A stretch of 64,000 nt of DNA from Ornithinimicrobium avium (GTDB taxonomy: Bacteria; Actinomycetota; Actinomycetes; Actinomycetales; Dermatophilaceae). How positions within the stretch are numbered: position 1 is the stretch's first letter; every line of letters starts with the position of its first letter. The position numbers and the translations under genes were made by a program. The notes beneath the pieces were generated by a model. It was given only the letters and a program-made list of their open reading frames with translations, was not told where the DNA came from and did not search any database. Shown here in pieces: positions 43,706 to 52,217 of the stretch. The stretch is from assembly GCF_003351765.1 (NCBI RefSeq), contig NZ_CP031229.1:682001-746000 (forward strand), in the 5' to 3' direction.

Positions 43706-44899
43706 ATGGAGCCCGCCGTCCTCGTCATCAACGCCGGGTCCTCCTCGGTCAAGTACCAGCTCGTCGACCCCGGCACCGGGCACTCCTACGCCAGGGGCTT
43801 CGTCGAGCGCATCGGGCTGGACGGGGGTCTGCTGCACCACACGGTCGACGGCACCACCCACGACCGGCAGGTCGACGTGCCCGACCACACGACGGCGGTC
43901 GCCCTCGTGAGCCGGGCCTTCGCGACCCACGGGCCGGACCTGGGCGGTGTCGACCTGCTCGCCGTCGGCCACCGCGTGGTGCACGGCGGCGACGACTTCG
44001 CCGACCCCGCGCTGATCACCCAGGAGGTCCTCGCCGCCGTGGAGCGGCTGGTCCCTCTCGCACCGCTGCACAACCCGGGCAACCTCCAGGGCATCCGGGC
44101 CACCCAGGAGCAGTTTCCCGACGTGCCGCAGGTCGCGGTGTTCGACACGGCCTTCCACCAGACGATGCCGCCGGCCGCGTCCACGTACGCGGTGCCGCGA
44201 TCCTGGCGCGAGGAGCACAAGGTCCGCCGCTACGGCTTCCACGGGACGTCCCACGCCTACGTCTCCCGACGGGCCGCGGCGCTGCTCGGACGCCCCCTGG
44301 AGGAGGTGGCCAGCGTCATCCTGCACCTGGGCAACGGTGCCAGCGCGACGGCCGTCGACGGTGGGCGCTCGGTCGACACCTCGATGGGTCTGACCCCGCT
44401 CGAGGGCCTGGTGATGGGCACCCGCCCCGGCGACGTGGACCCCGGTCTCGCGGGGCACCTGGCCGACCGCGCCGGCCTGTCGGCGGAGGACTTCGACCGG
44501 GCCCTGTCCAAGGAGAGCGGCCTGCTCGCGCTCGCCGGCTCCGCGGACATGCGTCAGGTCCAGGAGCTGCGCGCCGCGGGGGACCCGGACGCCGCGCTCG
44601 CCCTCGAGGTGGTGGTCCACCGCCTCCTGCACTATGTCGGCGCGTATGCCGCCGTGCTGGGTCGCCTCGACGCCCTCGTCTTCACCGCCGGGATCGGGGA
44701 GAACGACGCCGAGCTGCGGGAGGCCGTGGTCGCACGGCTGGGCGGCTTCGGCCTCGAGCTGGACCCCGCCGCCAACACCGAGGGCTCCGGGGAACGCCGG
44801 ATCAGCACGGCCGCCAGCCGGGTGGCGGTGCTCGTCGTCCCCACCAACGAGGAGTGGGAGATCGCCCGCCAGGTCGCCCAGGTCGTCAGCGGGGGCTGA
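43706..44899 (+). CDS. ackA: Acetate kinase
   Basis: A 397-residue ASKHA-fold kinase that makes ATP and acetate from acetyl phosphate. Motifs are VLVINAGSSSVKYQL, VGHRVVHGG, FDTAFHQTMP, RYGFHGTSHAYVS, LHLGNGASATAVDGG and VFTAGIGENDAELRE. The ATG is five bases after the pta stop. Together, pta-ackA carry acetate overflow or acetate assimilation. Confidence 0.97.
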   Translation: MEPAVLVINAGSSSVKYQLVDPGTGHSYARGFVERIGLDGGLLHHTVDGTTHDRQVDVPDHTTAVALVSRAFATHGPDLGGVDLLAVGHRVVHGGDDFADPALITQEVLAAVERLVPLAPLHNPGNLQGIRATQEQFPDVPQVAVFDTAFHQTMPPAASTYAVPRSWREEHKVRRYGFHGTSHAYVSRRAAALLGRPLEEVASVILHLGNGASATAVDGGRSVDTSMGLTPLEGLVMGTRPGDVDPGLAGHLADRAGLSAEDFDRALSKESGLLALAGSADMRQVQELRAAGDPDAALALEVVVHRLLHYVGAYAAVLGRLDALVFTAGIGENDAELREAVVARLGGFGLELDPAANTEGSGERRISTAASRVAVLVVPTNEEWEIARQVAQVVSGG

Positions 44900-44940
44900 G
44901 GGAGGGCTCGGGTCCTCGTGAGGTGTGGGCGCGGCCGGCG

Positions 44941-46140
44941 TTAGAGCACGCGCCCCGCCGGGCGGCTCGGGGCCGCCTCGAGGAACACCGGCGGGGTCAG
45001 GCCCGCCGTGACGAACGCCGCCAGCACGGCGGCGGCGACGACGTCCACCTCCTCCCTGCGGACCAGCGCGATCGCCGACCCGCCGAAGCCTCCCCCGGTC
45101 ATCCGTGCACCCTCCGCCCCGGCCCCGAGAGCGGCCTCGACCGCCACGTCGAGCTCGACGGCGGAGACCTCGTAGTCGTCCCGCAGCGACACGTGCGAAG
45201 CCGTCATCAGCGCGCCGACGCGGGAGGCGTCCTGCTCGCGCAGACCTGCGACCAGGTCGAGGACCCGGTCGTTCTCGGTGACGACGTGCCGGACCCGGGC
45301 TGGCGCGTCCGGGATGCCCGCGAGCACGGACCGCACGTCCGCGTCGTCGAGCCGGTCGGCGCTGAGCTCGCGCAGGCTCGTCAGCCGAAGCGCTGCCGCG
45401 GCGGCCTCGCAGGTGCGCCGGCGGCGCTCGTACTGTCCGTCGGCCAGGGAGTGATGGGCGCGGGTGTCGACGACGAGCACCTCGTGCTGCGGCAGGGTCC
45501 ACGCGACGGGCACGACGGTGAAGTCGCGCGCGTCGAGCAGCAGCAGGTGGCCGTCGACGGCCCGCAGCGAGACGGTCTGGTCCATCCCGCCGGTGGCCGC
45601 ACCCGCGACCTCGTTCTCGGCGCGCACGCAGGCGGTGACGAGATCCTCCACGGACATCTGCGACAGCCCCGGCACGAGATCGCGCAGCGCCACCGCCAGC
45701 GAGCAGGAGAGCGCCGCCGAGGAGCTCAGACCCGCTCCGACCGGGACGTGCCCGTCGACGAGCACGTCCACCCCGACCGCCTCCGCCCCGACCCGCTCGG
45801 CCAGCACGGCCGCCACGCCGGCGACGTAGGCCGGCCACCCGCACACGCCGTCCCTGCGCACGTCCTCGACCCGTCCCTCCCACAGGCCGCGGCGCTGCGC
45901 CGAGGCCAGGCGCAGCACCCCGTCCTCCCGACGGCGGACGGCTGCGTAGGTCCGGTGCGGCAGGGCCATCGGCAGCGCGAAGCCGCCGTTGTAGTCGGTG
46001 TGCTCGCCGATCACGTTGACCCGCCCCGGCGCGGCCCAGACCCCGTCAGGCTCCTGGCCGAGCAGCGCCGCGAAGCGGTCCTGCAGCGCGGCGGCGGTCG
46101 CCGCGTCGTCGGCGGGCGCCGACCAGACCGGTTGCTCCAC
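44941..46140 (-). CDS. galK: Galactokinase
   Basis: A 399-residue GHMP kinase that phosphorylates galactose in the Leloir pathway. The galactokinase signature is GRVNVIGEHTDYNGGFALPMAL, the ATP loop is PVGAGLSSSAAL, and the third motif is GARMTGGGFGGSAIAL. The GTG start at 46140 has a perfect AGGAGG at six-base spacing. galT and galE are not in this window, so galK stands apart from other gal genes here. Confidence 0.95.
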   Translation of the reverse strand: MEQPVWSAPADDAATAAALQDRFAALLGQEPDGVWAAPGRVNVIGEHTDYNGGFALPMALPHRTYAAVRRREDGVLRLASAQRRGLWEGRVEDVRRDGVCGWPAYVAGVAAVLAERVGAEAVGVDVLVDGHVPVGAGLSSSAALSCSLAVALRDLVPGLSQMSVEDLVTACVRAENEVAGAATGGMDQTVSLRAVDGHLLLLDARDFTVVPVAWTLPQHEVLVVDTRAHHSLADGQYERRRRTCEAAAAALRLTSLRELSADRLDDADVRSVLAGIPDAPARVRHVVTENDRVLDLVAGLREQDASRVGALMTASHVSLRDDYEVSAVELDVAVEAALGAGAEGARMTGGGFGGSAIALVRREEVDVVAAAVLAAFVTAGLTPPVFLEAAPSRPAGRVL

Positions 46141-46306
46141 GTCATACCTCCTGGGCGTGCACGAGGTGCCCGTGACCGGGCAGCAGGGAAAGCATAGGGA
46201 GCCCGTGCCCGGCGAGCACGACCCCGGCCCCGTGTCGCCACCGCGCGACCAGCGACCCCCGGACCAGAGGGCCCACCACCAGCATCGTCGCCGGACGGTC
46301 CGCCGG

Positions 46307-46792
46307 TCACTCCTCGGAAAAGCCGTCCTCCACGGCCAGCGACCCGAGCAGCAGCTCCAGGGCATGCTCGGCGGCCAGCTCGACGACCTCTGCCGGGGAT
46401 CCCCGCAGCGCGAGCCGGTGGCAGGTCTCACCGGCCGGGGCGACGACCGCGACCCAGACCGTTCCCGGCGGCTCCCCCTCCTCCGGGTCCGGCCCGCCCA
46501 CGCCGGTCGCGGACACCGCCGCGTCCACCTCCAGCAGCCGGGCGGCGCCACGCGCCATCTCCAGGGCACAGCGTTCGGTGAGGACGGGACCCGGCGTGAC
46601 CCCCAGCACATCCTGCTTGACGCGTGGCGAGTAGGCCACGACCGACCCCTGAAACCACTCGCTCGCCTGCGGGGCGGCGGCCAGCGCGGTCGCCACGGTT
46701 CCCCCGGTCAGCGACTCCGCGGTCCCCACGGTCAGTCCCGACCTCCTCGCGCTGGCCCCGACCCGGCTCGCCAGGTCCTGCGTGCGCGTCAT
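46307..46792 (-). CDS. CinA C-terminal domain protein (nicotinamide-nucleotide amidohydrolase)
   Basis: A 161-residue stand-alone CinA C-terminal (PncC) domain. Signatures are GLTVGTAESLTGGTVATAL, FQGSVVAYSPRVKQDVLGV and AVSATGVGGPDPEEGEPPGTVWVAV. It recycles NMN to nicotinic acid mononucleotide. The ATG at 46792 has GGAGG close upstream. In many actinobacteria this gene lies beside pgsA-like and recA/ftsK genes; here the setting differs. Confidence 0.9.
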   Translation of the reverse strand: MTRTQDLASRVGASARRSGLTVGTAESLTGGTVATALAAAPQASEWFQGSVVAYSPRVKQDVLGVTPGPVLTERCALEMARGAARLLEVDAAVSATGVGGPDPEEGEPPGTVWVAVVAPAGETCHRLALRGSPAEVVELAAEHALELLLGSLAVEDGFSEE

Positions 46793-46895
46793 GACCCACC
46801 TCCTCGATAGTCCGACCGTCCAGACATCGTCGCGCCGGCGGCCGCGCTGCGCACCCGGAACCCCCTCGGTGTCCGGCGTGGATCCGGACACCGGG

Positions 46896-47699
46896 TCAGC
46901 AGAAGTAGCGGCCGGCGAGCTGGCTACCTGCAGCGGCCTCTTCGGCATACCCGACCGTGCCGTCCTCAAGCAGCTCGCGCGCGGCCTGCCCCACGGCGGC
47001 GAGACCGGCGAAGGCGAAGGAGCCCCCGACCGAGATGCGGGCGACGCCGGCGCCGGCCAGCTCGGCCACGCCCGGTCCGCCCCGGCGGGCCAGGACGTTG
47101 ACCGGCACGCCGACCTCCTGCACCACCCGGCGGATCTGGTCGAGATCGGTCAGCCCCGGCGCGTAGACCACGTCCGCGCCCGCCTCGGCGTAGGCGCGCA
47201 GGCGGCGCAGGGTGTCCTCCAGGTCGTCGACCCCGCGGATGTGGTTCTCGGCGCGCGCGGTCAGGACGAACCCGTCCGGGGCGGAGCGGGCGGCGCCCAC
47301 GGCGGCCACGACCCGCTCGAGCGCCTCCTCGAAGGGATAGATGCGACCGCCCGGGCCGGAGGCCCAGTCCTCCACCGAGCCCCCGGCCAGGCCGGTCGCG
47401 GCCGCGAGCCGCACGGTCTCGGCCACGCCGTCGGAGTCCGGCGCGTAGCAGTCCTCGAGGTCGGCGCTGACCGGCAGCCCGGTGGCGGCCACGAGGTCGG
47501 CGGCGTGCGCGAGCGTCTCGTCCCGGCCGACGTGGCCGTCGAGCAGGCCGCGGGAGGCGGCATACCCGCTGCTCGTGGTGGCGATCGCCCGGAAGCCCAT
47601 CCCGGCGAAGAGACGCACCGACCCGCGGTCCCACGCGTTCGGCAGCAGGAGCGGGTCCCCGGGGCGGTGCAGCGAGAGGAAGGTGGTGGCAGTGGTCAT
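46896..47699 (-). CDS. Isocitrate lyase/PEP mutase-superfamily protein
   Basis: A 267-residue TIM-barrel protein of the ICL/PEPM family. Visible motifs are LLLPNAWDRGSVRLFAGMGFRAIATTSSGYA, VSADLEDCYAPD, GGSVEDWASG and VLTARAENHIRG. The metal-binding acids are conserved. The CCH catalytic Cys of true isocitrate lyases is not evident, so oxaloacetate hydrolase or 2,3-dimethylmalate lyase-like activity is possible. The start is ATG at 47699. Confidence 0.85.
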   Translation of the reverse strand: MTTATTFLSLHRPGDPLLLPNAWDRGSVRLFAGMGFRAIATTSSGYAASRGLLDGHVGRDETLAHAADLVAATGLPVSADLEDCYAPDSDGVAETVRLAAATGLAGGSVEDWASGPGGRIYPFEEALERVVAAVGAARSAPDGFVLTARAENHIRGVDDLEDTLRRLRAYAEAGADVVYAPGLTDLDQIRRVVQEVGVPVNVLARRGGPGVAELAGAGVARISVGGSFAFAGLAAVGQAARELLEDGTVGYAEEAAAGSQLAGRYFC

Positions 47700-47794
47700 G
47701 GACCCGACGGTAGACCTACGCAGCCAGGCACCGCGCACGCCCTCGGGGGGCGCAGCGCGGAGCTGTCCGGAGCGCCGGAGCCCCGGTGCGCACG

Positions 47795-47800
47795 TACCGT
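47795..47800 (+). promoter_or_regulatory. -10 box (TACCGT) for a leaderless transcript
   Basis: TACCGT ends six bases before the GTG at 47807, with no Shine-Dalgarno in between. This supports 47807 over the in-frame GTG at 47786 as the start of the membrane protein gene. Confidence 0.45.
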
Positions 47801-47806
47801 GGACGG

Positions 47807-48901
47807 GTGCGCCGGCTCCTGTCCCGCTTTCTCAGCCGCGACGACGTGGTCGTCGCCGTCAAGGCCGGTGTCGCCTGCGGCCTGGCCTTCTACCTCGGTT
47901 CGCTGCTTCCTGCGCCGGTGGACGACTACAAGTACTACGCCGCGCTGGGTGCCTTCACCGTCGTCGGCCTGGTCGTCGTCGACTCGCTCAAGGAGTCGCT
48001 GCGCGTCTTCGGAGCCGTGGTCATCGGCGTCGTCGTCGCGCTGCTCGTGCAGAGCATCTCCTGGACCAACTTCCTGACCGTCGGGGTCGCGGTCCTGGTC
48101 GGGTCCCTGCTGATGGCGCTGCCCCTGCTCGGCGACCAGCGCACCTGGGCCCCCCTGGCGGCGCTGTTCGTGCTCGCGGCCGGCGGACCGGACCCCGAGC
48201 CGATGGTCCTGGGGTATCTGTTCCAGCTCCCGCTCGGGGCCCTCGTGGGTGTCGTGGTCAACCTGCTGGTGCTGCCCCCGCTGGGCAGCACCGAGCTGCA
48301 CGGCGCGACCACGCGCGTCCACCAGCTGATGGTCGAGCAGATGCGCAGCTATGCCGACCTGCTGGGCCGCGTCGACGGGGACGACCCGCCGGACGCCGTG
48401 GAGCGCGACGAGCTCGTGCGTGCCAACGAGTCGGACATGGCGCACGCCCGCGCGCGCCTGAGCGAGGAGGTGGAGAGGGCCGCGCGGGCACGTCGGGGTA
48501 ACCCCCGTGCGTGGGCGGTGCGACGCGCCGAGCAGGACGCCCTCGATCGGGCGCGAGCGACGGAGAGGTGCGCGGCCACCCTCCTGGCGGTCGGGGTCGT
48601 CATCGGGCAGTCGGCGCCGGGGCCCCAGGAGGAGGAGGGGCAGACCCGGCGCTCGGCCGTCCGGGTGCTGCGCACGGCGGCGGACATCTTCGAGGACCCC
48701 GGGCTCCTCCGCACGGACCCCGCGCTGGTGGACCAGGTCCAGGACGCGGTCGAGGACACCCTGCGGCGCGCCCGCTCCCCGCACGCCGGCGACGGTCCGG
48801 ACGGGCTGCTCCTCGGTGCTCTCGCGCTGACCGTCCGCGACAGCGTCGAGGTCTTCACCAGTCGGGTCGCGGTGATCGACCCGGACCCGGACCCGGCCTG
48901 A
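47807..48901 (+). CDS. FUSC/aromatic acid exporter-like membrane protein
   Basis: A 364-residue protein. Residues about 12-165 contain four or five membrane helices (VKAGVACGLAFYLGSLL, YYAALGAFTVVGLVVVDSL, GVAVLVGSLLMALPLL, APLAALFVLAAGG, PLGALVGVVVNLLVLPPLG). A long, charged, helical cytoplasmic region follows. The arrangement resembles the FUSC/YccS/AaeB half-transporters. The substrate is unknown. Confidence 0.72.
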   Translation: MRRLLSRFLSRDDVVVAVKAGVACGLAFYLGSLLPAPVDDYKYYAALGAFTVVGLVVVDSLKESLRVFGAVVIGVVVALLVQSISWTNFLTVGVAVLVGSLLMALPLLGDQRTWAPLAALFVLAAGGPDPEPMVLGYLFQLPLGALVGVVVNLLVLPPLGSTELHGATTRVHQLMVEQMRSYADLLGRVDGDDPPDAVERDELVRANESDMAHARARLSEEVERAARARRGNPRAWAVRRAEQDALDRARATERCAATLLAVGVVIGQSAPGPQEEEGQTRRSAVRVLRTAADIFEDPGLLRTDPALVDQVQDAVEDTLRRARSPHAGDGPDGLLLGALALTVRDSVEVFTSRVAVIDPDPDPA

Positions 48902-48975
48902 GGGCGCAGCGGTCCCGCACGGTCAGCACCGGTGCAGGTGGAACACGTCACACCCTCTTCCATTTCTCCAACTTG

Positions 48976-48990
48976 TCTAGTAGGAATAGA
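48976..48990. promoter_or_regulatory. Small palindrome upstream of the DsbA-reductase-PduO operon
   Basis: TCTAGTAGGAATAGA has 4-bp arms TCTA/TAGA with additional symmetric bases. It lies 16 bases before the first ATG, within an AT-rich island unusual for this genome, and is followed by GGGAGGAGG. It may overlap the promoter or bind a regulator; no family can be named. Confidence 0.35.
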
Positions 48991-49005
48991 AGGGAGGAGG
49001 ACCAC

Positions 49006-49839
49006 ATGACCACGACATCCCTGGACCGGCCCACCGAGGTCGGCACGCCGCAGGCGTTCTACCGCCGCCACAACACGTTCCCCCGCTTCCTGACGCCGGC
49101 CCGCCCGCGCGGCAGCGGTCGCGGGGGCGACCTCGCCCTCGTCGCGGGGCTCGGGGGCCTGGTGCGGGCCGACCGCGAGATGCTGCGGGCGGGTGCTGGC
49201 CCCGCCGAGGACCTGCCCGAGCTCTACGTCGACCTCACCTCGCCCTGGGCCTACCTGGCGCACCTGCGGCTGCAGGGAACCGGCCCGGACGTCGCCGCCC
49301 GCTGGTGCGCCGTCCAGACCGACCACGGGCGCCCGGTCGCCGGCCTGCGGGGCCCCGGGCCCGAGCAGGACCGGGTCCGGGAGGAGCTCGCGGCCGTCCG
49401 CGCCCTCGCGCTGGACGGGGAGGAGCTGCCGCACGACATACCCCCCGTCCTGCCCCACCCCCGCGCCGTCGCGGCGGCCTATGCCGAGGGCGTCGACCTC
49501 GGGCGCGGCCCGCAGGTGCGCGCCGCCCTCCTGCACGCCTACTGGGTGGAGGGACGTGACATCGGCGACCCCGAGGTGCTCCGCCGGATCCTGCCCCCCG
49601 TCCTGGTCGCCGACGACCACATCTGCGACGGGGACCCGCGCCGCGAGTTCGGGTATGTCGTCACTCCCGCCCGCGAGCCGCTCTCGGACGCCGCCTACCA
49701 CCTGCTGCGTCGGTGGCAGCAGCGCTGGGACGAGCTGGGCCGTCCCGAGCCGCTGGCGCTCGTCGAGGCAGCCGGGACCCGGACCGGTGCCGCGGCGCTG
49801 CCCGCCGGCCCGTCCGCGCCGCCCCTGCACGCAGCGTGA
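49006..49839 (+). CDS. DsbA-family thioredoxin-fold protein (HCCA isomerase-like)
   Basis: A 277-residue protein of the DsbA/kappa-GST/2-hydroxychromene-2-carboxylate isomerase superfamily. LYVDLTSPWAYLAHLRLQ corresponds to the active-site strand; SPWA replaces the CxxC motif, so it is not a classical disulfide oxidase. The C-terminal thioredoxin half contains ALLHAYWVEGRDIGDPEVLRRIL. A strong GGAGGAGG precedes the ATG. It heads an operon with a flavin reductase and a cobalamin adenosyltransferase, an odd pairing. Confidence 0.78.
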   Translation: MTTTSLDRPTEVGTPQAFYRRHNTFPRFLTPARPRGSGRGGDLALVAGLGGLVRADREMLRAGAGPAEDLPELYVDLTSPWAYLAHLRLQGTGPDVAARWCAVQTDHGRPVAGLRGPGPEQDRVREELAAVRALALDGEELPHDIPPVLPHPRAVAAAYAEGVDLGRGPQVRAALLHAYWVEGRDIGDPEVLRRILPPVLVADDHICDGDPRREFGYVVTPAREPLSDAAYHLLRRWQQRWDELGRPEPLALVEAAGTRTGAAALPAGPSAPPLHAA

Positions 49840-49853
49840 ACGGCCGGGGCGGC

Positions 49854-50624
49854 ATGAGGGCCTCCTGGGACACCTACGACCACCGGGTCGAGCGGCTGCG
49901 GGCCGTCAGCCCGGTCGTGCACGAGCTGGTCCTCACCCCGACCCGGCGGCCCATGCCCTACCGGTCGGGGCAGTACGTGATGCTCGACGTCCAGCAGCCC
50001 TGGGCGCCAGAGCGCGCCTACTCCCTGGCCGACGCGCCGCGGCGCGACGGCCGGGTGCGGCTGCTCGTCACCCGCTACCCGGCCGGCCCGACCAGCGGCT
50101 GGGTGCACGACGGCATGCGGGAGGGCGACCAGGCCTCGCTGACCGGGCCGTTCGGCACGATGACCCTGGGAGCCCGCCAGGAGGGTCCCGTCCTGCTCCT
50201 GGCCGCCGGCTCGGGGCTCGCTCCGCTCGAGGCGCTGGCCCAGACCCTGGTCACCGAGCAGCCGCACCGGCCGGTCGTGCTGTGCTTCGCCGGGCGCACC
50301 CGTGCGGACGCGCTGGACGGCGACCGGCTCGAGGAGCTCGCCGGCGCGCACTGGCAGCTGCGCTACCTGTGCGTCCTGACCCGCGAGCCGGACGCCCCGT
50401 TGCACGGCAGGCTGCCCGCGATGCTCGGCGACCTCGTCGGCCGGCTGGCCGGCTGGGAGGTCTTCGTCGCCGGGCGGGAGGGGTTCGTGCGTGACTGCCG
50501 GGCCGCGGCCCTGGCCCTCGGCGCCGCACCCGCGATGGTGCGGACCGAGGAGTTCTTCGCCGACCCGGCGCCCCGACCGGCAGGGCGCGTGCTCGCCCAG
50601 GGTGTCGCGGACGGTGCCGCGTGA
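49854..50624 (+). CDS. FAD/NAD(P)-binding oxidoreductase (ferredoxin-reductase type)
   Basis: A 256-residue flavoprotein reductase. The FAD-binding RxYS motif is in PERAYSLADAPR, preceded by YRSGQYVMLDV. The NAD(P) side has LLLAAGSGLAPLEALA. No 2Fe-2S domain is attached, so electrons go to a separate partner. The ATG at 49854 with GGGGCGG upstream is preferred; a GTG at 49836 that overlaps the previous stop is possible. Its stop overlaps the PduO-type gene (GTGA), suggesting it could supply the electron for Co(II) to Co(I) reduction. Confidence 0.82.
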   Translation: MRASWDTYDHRVERLRAVSPVVHELVLTPTRRPMPYRSGQYVMLDVQQPWAPERAYSLADAPRRDGRVRLLVTRYPAGPTSGWVHDGMREGDQASLTGPFGTMTLGARQEGPVLLLAAGSGLAPLEALAQTLVTEQPHRPVVLCFAGRTRADALDGDRLEELAGAHWQLRYLCVLTREPDAPLHGRLPAMLGDLVGRLAGWEVFVAGREGFVRDCRAAALALGAAPAMVRTEEFFADPAPRPAGRVLAQGVADGAA

Positions 50625-51181
50625 GGATCTGGACGGGCCTGGGCGACGACGGCAGCACCGGCACGCTCCTCGGTGGCCGGGTGGGCAAGGACGACCCCGT
50701 GGTCGAGCTGATGGGGGCCGTGGACGAGGCCGTGTCCGCCCTCGGCGTGGCCCGTGCCCTCAACGATGGCGACGAGCGGCTCGCGTCATACCTCCTGGCC
50801 CTGCAGCGGGGGCTGTTCGTGGTCGGTGCCGACGTGGTGAGCGCCCCGGGTGCACGGGACCGGCTCGAGCCGGGCGTCTCCGTCGTCACCGCCGACATGG
50901 TCGCCGAGCTCGAGAGCGCCATCGACACCCTCACGGCGGAGCGCCCGCTGCGCCCGGCCTTCGTCGTGCCCGGTGAGAACCTCGCCTCGGCCACCCTCGA
51001 CCTGGCCCGGACCGCCGTGCGCCGTGCGGAACGACGGCTGGTGAGCGTGGGCCGGTGGCGGGACGACGGGGTTCCCGGGCCGGCGCTCGTCTACCTCAAC
51101 CGCGCCTCCGACCTGCTCTACGTGCTGGCCAGACGGGCCGCGCCGGCGGACGAGCCGCTCAGCCACGACGCCGCCGGCTGA
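50621..51181 (+). CDS. Cob(I)alamin adenosyltransferase, PduO type
   Basis: A 186-residue PduO-type ATP:cobalamin adenosyltransferase. The N-terminal P-loop-like segment TGLGDDGSTGTLLGG, the VDEAVSALGVARAL helix, FVVPGENLASATLDLARTAVRRAERRLV and YLNRASDLLYVLAR are diagnostic. It makes adenosylcobalamin. The usual TRTGD is changed to TGLGDDG, so some divergence of the ATP loop is visible. The GTG start overlaps the reductase stop. Confidence 0.87.
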   Translation: MRIWTGLGDDGSTGTLLGGRVGKDDPVVELMGAVDEAVSALGVARALNDGDERLASYLLALQRGLFVVGADVVSAPGARDRLEPGVSVVTADMVAELESAIDTLTAERPLRPAFVVPGENLASATLDLARTAVRRAERRLVSVGRWRDDGVPGPALVYLNRASDLLYVLARRAAPADEPLSHDAAG

Positions 51182-51241
51182 TCGGGCCTGCGGCGATGCG
51201 GCGTGGTGGCCGCGCTCGGCGAAAAGCTCCTGGAGCCAGGT

Positions 51242-51279
51242 CTAGAGTGACGCTCCAGAGCACTTGAGTGGCGCTCTAG
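51242..51279. promoter_or_regulatory. Two 17-bp palindromic sites, 21 bp apart centre to centre
   Basis: CTAGAGTGACGCTCCAG (51242-51258) and CTTGAGTGGCGCTCTAG (51263-51279) share the core GAGTGRCGCTC. Each is an imperfect palindrome with 6-bp arms. The four-base gap puts them on the same helix face two turns apart, as expected for cooperative dimers of a TetR-like regulator. No tetR-type gene is adjacent, and the sequence immediately downstream looks degenerate. Confidence 0.55.
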
Positions 51280-51499
51280 GCATGGAGGAGTCGCATGGGT
51301 CGCGACGTGTCCGCCCGGTCCTGGACCGGCCCTGGCACCGTCCGGGAGCGCTGCCCCGCGTCCTCGCCCGGGGGTATGCCGTGGTGAACGCTCACCTGCC
51401 CGGCTCCCCCGGCTCGGACGGTCCGGCGGCTCGTGCTCGGAGCACGGCTTGCTGGTCGCCGTCCCCCTCGCGTGCGGAAGCGAGTCCTGAGAGGTGGCC
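51280..51499 (+). other. Degenerate stretch between the twin operators and the TMEM175-like gene
   Basis: No convincing gene is present. A GGAGG-ATG at 51295 opens only 29 codons (MGRDVSARSW...). Another frame has the short phrase RVLARGYAVVNAH, reminiscent of a short-chain dehydrogenase N-terminus, but it cannot be extended. The stretch may be the remains of the gene once controlled by the palindromes at 51242-51279. Confidence 0.35.
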
Positions 51500-52192
51500 G
51501 TGTCCGTGAGGCGGCCCGGGGACGGCCACAGCCGCGTCGTCGGCGGGGACGTCCCCGCCTCCCCCGGCAGGATGGAGGCCTTCTCCGACGGCGTCCTGGC
51601 CGTCGCGATCACCCTGCTGGTCCTCGACCTGCGCGTGCCCGAGCCCGGCGGCGCCGCGGGCCTGGGGCACGCGCTGGTGGCACTGTGGCCCCATGCCGTG
51701 GCCTACGTCGTCTCCTTAGCGGCGATCGGCATCATGTGGATCAACCACCACGCGATGGTGCACCGGCTGGCGGCCGTGGACCACTCCGTCCACGTGCTCA
51801 ACCTGCTCCTCCTGATGAGCATCGTGGTCCTCCCCTTCACGACCGCGCTGATGTCGACCTACCTGGTCGCGCCGAGCGGCGGACACGTCGCCGCCGCCGT
51901 CTACGCAGGGTCGTTGCTGGTGATCTCCGCGGTCTTCCTGGCGCTCGAGCGGCACCTGCTGGTGCGGCGGCCGCACCTGCTGCGCGAGCCCCTTTCCCGT
52001 GCCCAGGTCCGCGCAATCCTGTTCCGGGCCGGGCTCGCGCCTCCCGCCTACCTGGTCGCCGGCGCCGCAGGCCTGGTGACGCCGTACCTCACCCTGGCCG
52101 TCTGCGCGCTGCTGGGCACCTTCTACCTCCTCGCTCCACGGTCGAGCGGGGAGGCGGAGGCGCGCCCGACGAGCCCGAGCACCGAGGGGTAG
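51500..52192 (+). CDS. TMEM175-family potassium channel-like membrane protein
   Basis: A 230-residue membrane protein. The family signature R-x3-FSD is in RMEAFSDGVLAVAITLLVLDL, and WINHHAMVHRL follows in the third segment. About six membrane helices are visible. Bacterial TMEM175 homologues form tetrameric K+ leak channels. The GTG at 51500 with GAGAGG at five-base spacing is chosen; 51494 is in the same frame. Confidence 0.85.
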   Translation: MSVRRPGDGHSRVVGGDVPASPGRMEAFSDGVLAVAITLLVLDLRVPEPGGAAGLGHALVALWPHAVAYVVSLAAIGIMWINHHAMVHRLAAVDHSVHVLNLLLLMSIVVLPFTTALMSTYLVAPSGGHVAAAVYAGSLLVISAVFLALERHLLVRRPHLLREPLSRAQVRAILFRAGLAPPAYLVAGAAGLVTPYLTLAVCALLGTFYLLAPRSSGEAEARPTSPSTEG

Positions 52193-52217
52193 GGGGCCCG
52201 CCTATAGGGTCGGAGGC

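Noticed and set aside
44900..44940. Terminator between ackA and galK
   Set aside because: Only a 4-bp inverted repeat (CCTC/GAGG) is visible in the 41-base convergent gap, which is too weak to call.
46142..46285. A 47-codon minus-strand frame between cinA and galK (begins MLVVGPLVRGSLV)
   Set aside because: There is no convincing ribosome site, and its stop overlaps the galK Shine-Dalgarno region. The hydrophobic composition alone is weak evidence, so it was left as intergenic.
48902..49005. Cobalamin riboswitch before the PduO-containing operon
   Set aside because: The gap is too short and no B12-box-like sequence or multi-arm structure is visible; only a small palindrome was noted.
51295..51384. 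A 29-codon frame with a good GGAGG-ATG after the twin palindromes
   Set aside because: It is too short, has no recognisable content and is probably the start of a broken gene.
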